Assembly (NCBI GenBank): GCA_965222995.1
Contig: OZ244977.1
Location: 1,240,001 to 1,304,000 of the forward strand
Length of the DNA stretch: 64,000 nucleotides
From: SB11 sp965222995
Lineage (GTDB): Bacteria; Bacteroidota; Bacteroidia; UBA8524
Direction of reading: 5' to 3'
Shown here: in pieces, positions 62,887 through 64,000 of the stretch
Position numbering within the stretch: the first letter of the stretch is position 1
Layout: every line of letters begins with the position of its first letter
Translations under genes and position numbers: made by a program
Notes under the pieces: model-generated
What the model saw: only the letters and a program-made list of their open reading frames with translations
The model's database searches: none
Told to the model about the DNA's origin: nothing

Positions 62887-63765
62887 ATGGTAAAAAAGCG
62901 AAAAGAAAGAGAAGAAAAAGAATGCCTTAATTGTGGCGAAAGCTTGCAAGGGAGATATTGTCACAACTGTGGACAGGAAAATATTGAGCTTCGAGAACCT
63001 ATAGGCAGGGTTTTTTTGCGCCTATTTGAGGGGCTAACCTATTTCGACTCGAAGTTTTTCAAAACCTCATTGCCATTACTTTTTAAACCGGGGTATCTCA
63101 CCAGGCAATATTTAGGAGGAAAGAAACTATCGTTTCTAAATCCCGTAAAAATGTACTTCTTTTTAAGTTTTATTTATTTTCTTCTTTTTTTCTGGATGGG
63201 GGATAGCTCTGATATCATCTCATTAAACCCAAGTGAAAAAACTACTAATGTTATAGGAGTAATAGATACTGCTGAGAGCAATAATAAGAGTGTTACTTTT
63301 GGTTTTGAGGGAGATAACTGGCTTTCAAGAAAGGTTAAAGAAATTAAAGAAAGGGCAAGAAAAGATGGCAAGGCAGTTACAAATGAGCTCAGCAACCTTT
63401 ATTCATCAAACATTCCAAAATTGGTTTTTTTGGCAATGCCATTTTTAGCTCTTTTTTTAAAGCTGTTTTATAGAAAACGCTATTTTATTGAACACCTTAT
63501 ACATGCCATACATTTACACAGTTTTGGTTTTGTATTGTTTATTGTGCTTCTACTTATTGGGCAAGCTTTGCCAAATGATGATGAGTTTTTTAGCCTTATA
63601 GGCATTTTTATTATGCTTCTTTACTTAGTGATAAGTTTTAAGAGTGTGTATCAACAAAAATGGATAAAAACAATTTTTAAAACCGTTACAATTCTCATGA
63701 TGTATAGTATTGTTTTAGGAATTGGTTTTTTAATGAATATAATTATAACTCTTGCTCTTGCTTAG
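62887..63765 (+). CDS. DUF3667 domain membrane protein with zinc ribbon
   Basis: 292 residues. The N-terminus has a zinc-ribbon, C-L-N-C-G-E and C-H-N-C-G-Q (~residues 13-32), then the DUF3667 signature (T-Y-F-D-S-K-F-F-K-T, P-G-Y-L-T-R-Q-Y-L-G-G). Several transmembrane helices follow (~75-100, 175-200, 212-230, 240-265, 270-290). Function unknown. The next gene starts 3 bp after its stop. Confidence 0.9.
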   Translation: MVKKRKEREEKECLNCGESLQGRYCHNCGQENIELREPIGRVFLRLFEGLTYFDSKFFKTSLPLLFKPGYLTRQYLGGKKLSFLNPVKMYFFLSFIYFLLFFWMGDSSDIISLNPSEKTTNVIGVIDTAESNNKSVTFGFEGDNWLSRKVKEIKERARKDGKAVTNELSNLYSSNIPKLVFLAMPFLALFLKLFYRKRYFIEHLIHAIHLHSFGFVLFIVLLLIGQALPNDDEFFSLIGIFIMLLYLVISFKSVYQQKWIKTIFKTVTILMMYSIVLGIGFLMNIIITLALA

Positions 63766-63768
63766 TTT

Positions 63769-64000
63769 ATGAATGAATTGGCAAAAACACCCCTAGTAAA
63801 AAAACTGGGAATTAAAGATGGTATGAGGGTTAAGTTTGTTAATACCCCTGAAAACTATTTTGACCTTTTAGGCGAGCCTTTTCCTGAGTTTGAAGTTGAA
63901 GAAAACAACTTAGACTTTGTGCATGTATTTACCAATACTGAAGCTGATTTTAAAGCGATTTTTAAGGCCATTACAAACAAAATGAAACCCAAAGGTATGA
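63769..64000 (+). CDS. DUF3052-like protein, cut by window end
   Basis: 77 complete codons visible from ATG 63769. L-V-K-K-L-G-I-K-D-G-M-R-V-K-F-V-N-T-P-E and L-D-F-V-H-V-F fit the DUF3052 family pattern (small, cytosolic, function unknown). The C-terminus is missing because the window ends here. Confidence 0.7.
   Translation, partial: MNELAKTPLVKKLGIKDGMRVKFVNTPENYFDLLGEPFPEFEVEENNLDFVHVFTNTEADFKAIFKAITNKMKPKGM

Noticed and set aside
1..64000. CRISPR arrays, tRNA or rRNA genes, prophage or integrase genes
   Set aside because: No regularly spaced repeats, cloverleaf-like sequence, rRNA-like stretch, phage gene or integrase was seen in any part of the window.

Overview
The window looks like a low-GC chromosome segment of a free-living Bacteroidota (Flavobacteriia/Chitinophagia-like). 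The signs are secreted proteins ending in type A or type B type IX secretion (T9SS) sorting domains, many SPII lipoproteins with C-K-(K/D/E/P) after the lipobox, Bacteroidota-specific families (DUF3667, DUF6090, BBP2 porin, Omp28), and TAnnTTTG-type -7 promoter boxes. I see no rRNA, tRNA or CRISPR array. Genus cannot be fixed from the sequence alone.

Layout. 0-6 kb: a secreted coiled-coil-tailed protein, a T9SS subtilase, and a lone receiver-domain protein that converges on a large HTH/helical-repeat protein. 6-10.2 kb: three tandem secreted Ig/PKD-like proteins, one with a type B sorting domain, plus a decayed 3' copy. 10.2-12.5 kb: a sigma factor with a Cys-containing tail, followed by a double NTF2-like lipoprotein and a VOC protein; each of the last two is preceded by the same two-box promoter (CCGTCCG-N14-TTCGTCAAA). 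12.5-31.6 kb: mostly housekeeping and metabolism (thioredoxin reductase, BBP2 porin, radical SAM, heme oxygenase, epoxyqueuosine reductase in an operon with two tandem acetyltransferases, diaminopimelate decarboxylase, a phosphoesterase, an Omp28-like lipoprotein).

31.7-42.2 kb is the most unusual part. An ECF sigma factor and a membrane anti-sigma-like protein with a beta-rich exported domain are followed by seven small lipoproteins, six of them Cys-patterned paralogues and one Gly-rich. Four transcription units here (the sigma operon and three lipoprotein units) carry a motif with invariant spacing, GCAGC-N17-TGTCA, immediately upstream. I infer a self-regulated ECF regulon that produces a set of paralogous cell-surface lipoproteins. 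A 4221-bp IS1595-family transposon (36075-40295; 26-bp terminal inverted repeats, exact 8-bp target duplication TAATTTTT) has inserted into this array. It carries a two-gene, BcgI-like restriction-modification system directly behind the transposase, and it has separated one lipoprotein gene from its terminator.

42.2-54 kb: a YugP-type metallopeptidase, a short DUF6728-like gene missed by length cutoffs, an S9 prolyl oligopeptidase, a 1756-residue propeller/PKD T9SS protein, a type B T9SS protein, and an ATPase pseudogene with one frameshift and one nonsense codon. 54-64 kb: a fused acyl-CoA mutase (IcmF type), small membrane proteins, a flavodoxin-like reductase, a T9SS protein, DUF6090, an ArsP/YraQ-type permease, DUF3667, and a DUF3052-like gene cut by the window edge.
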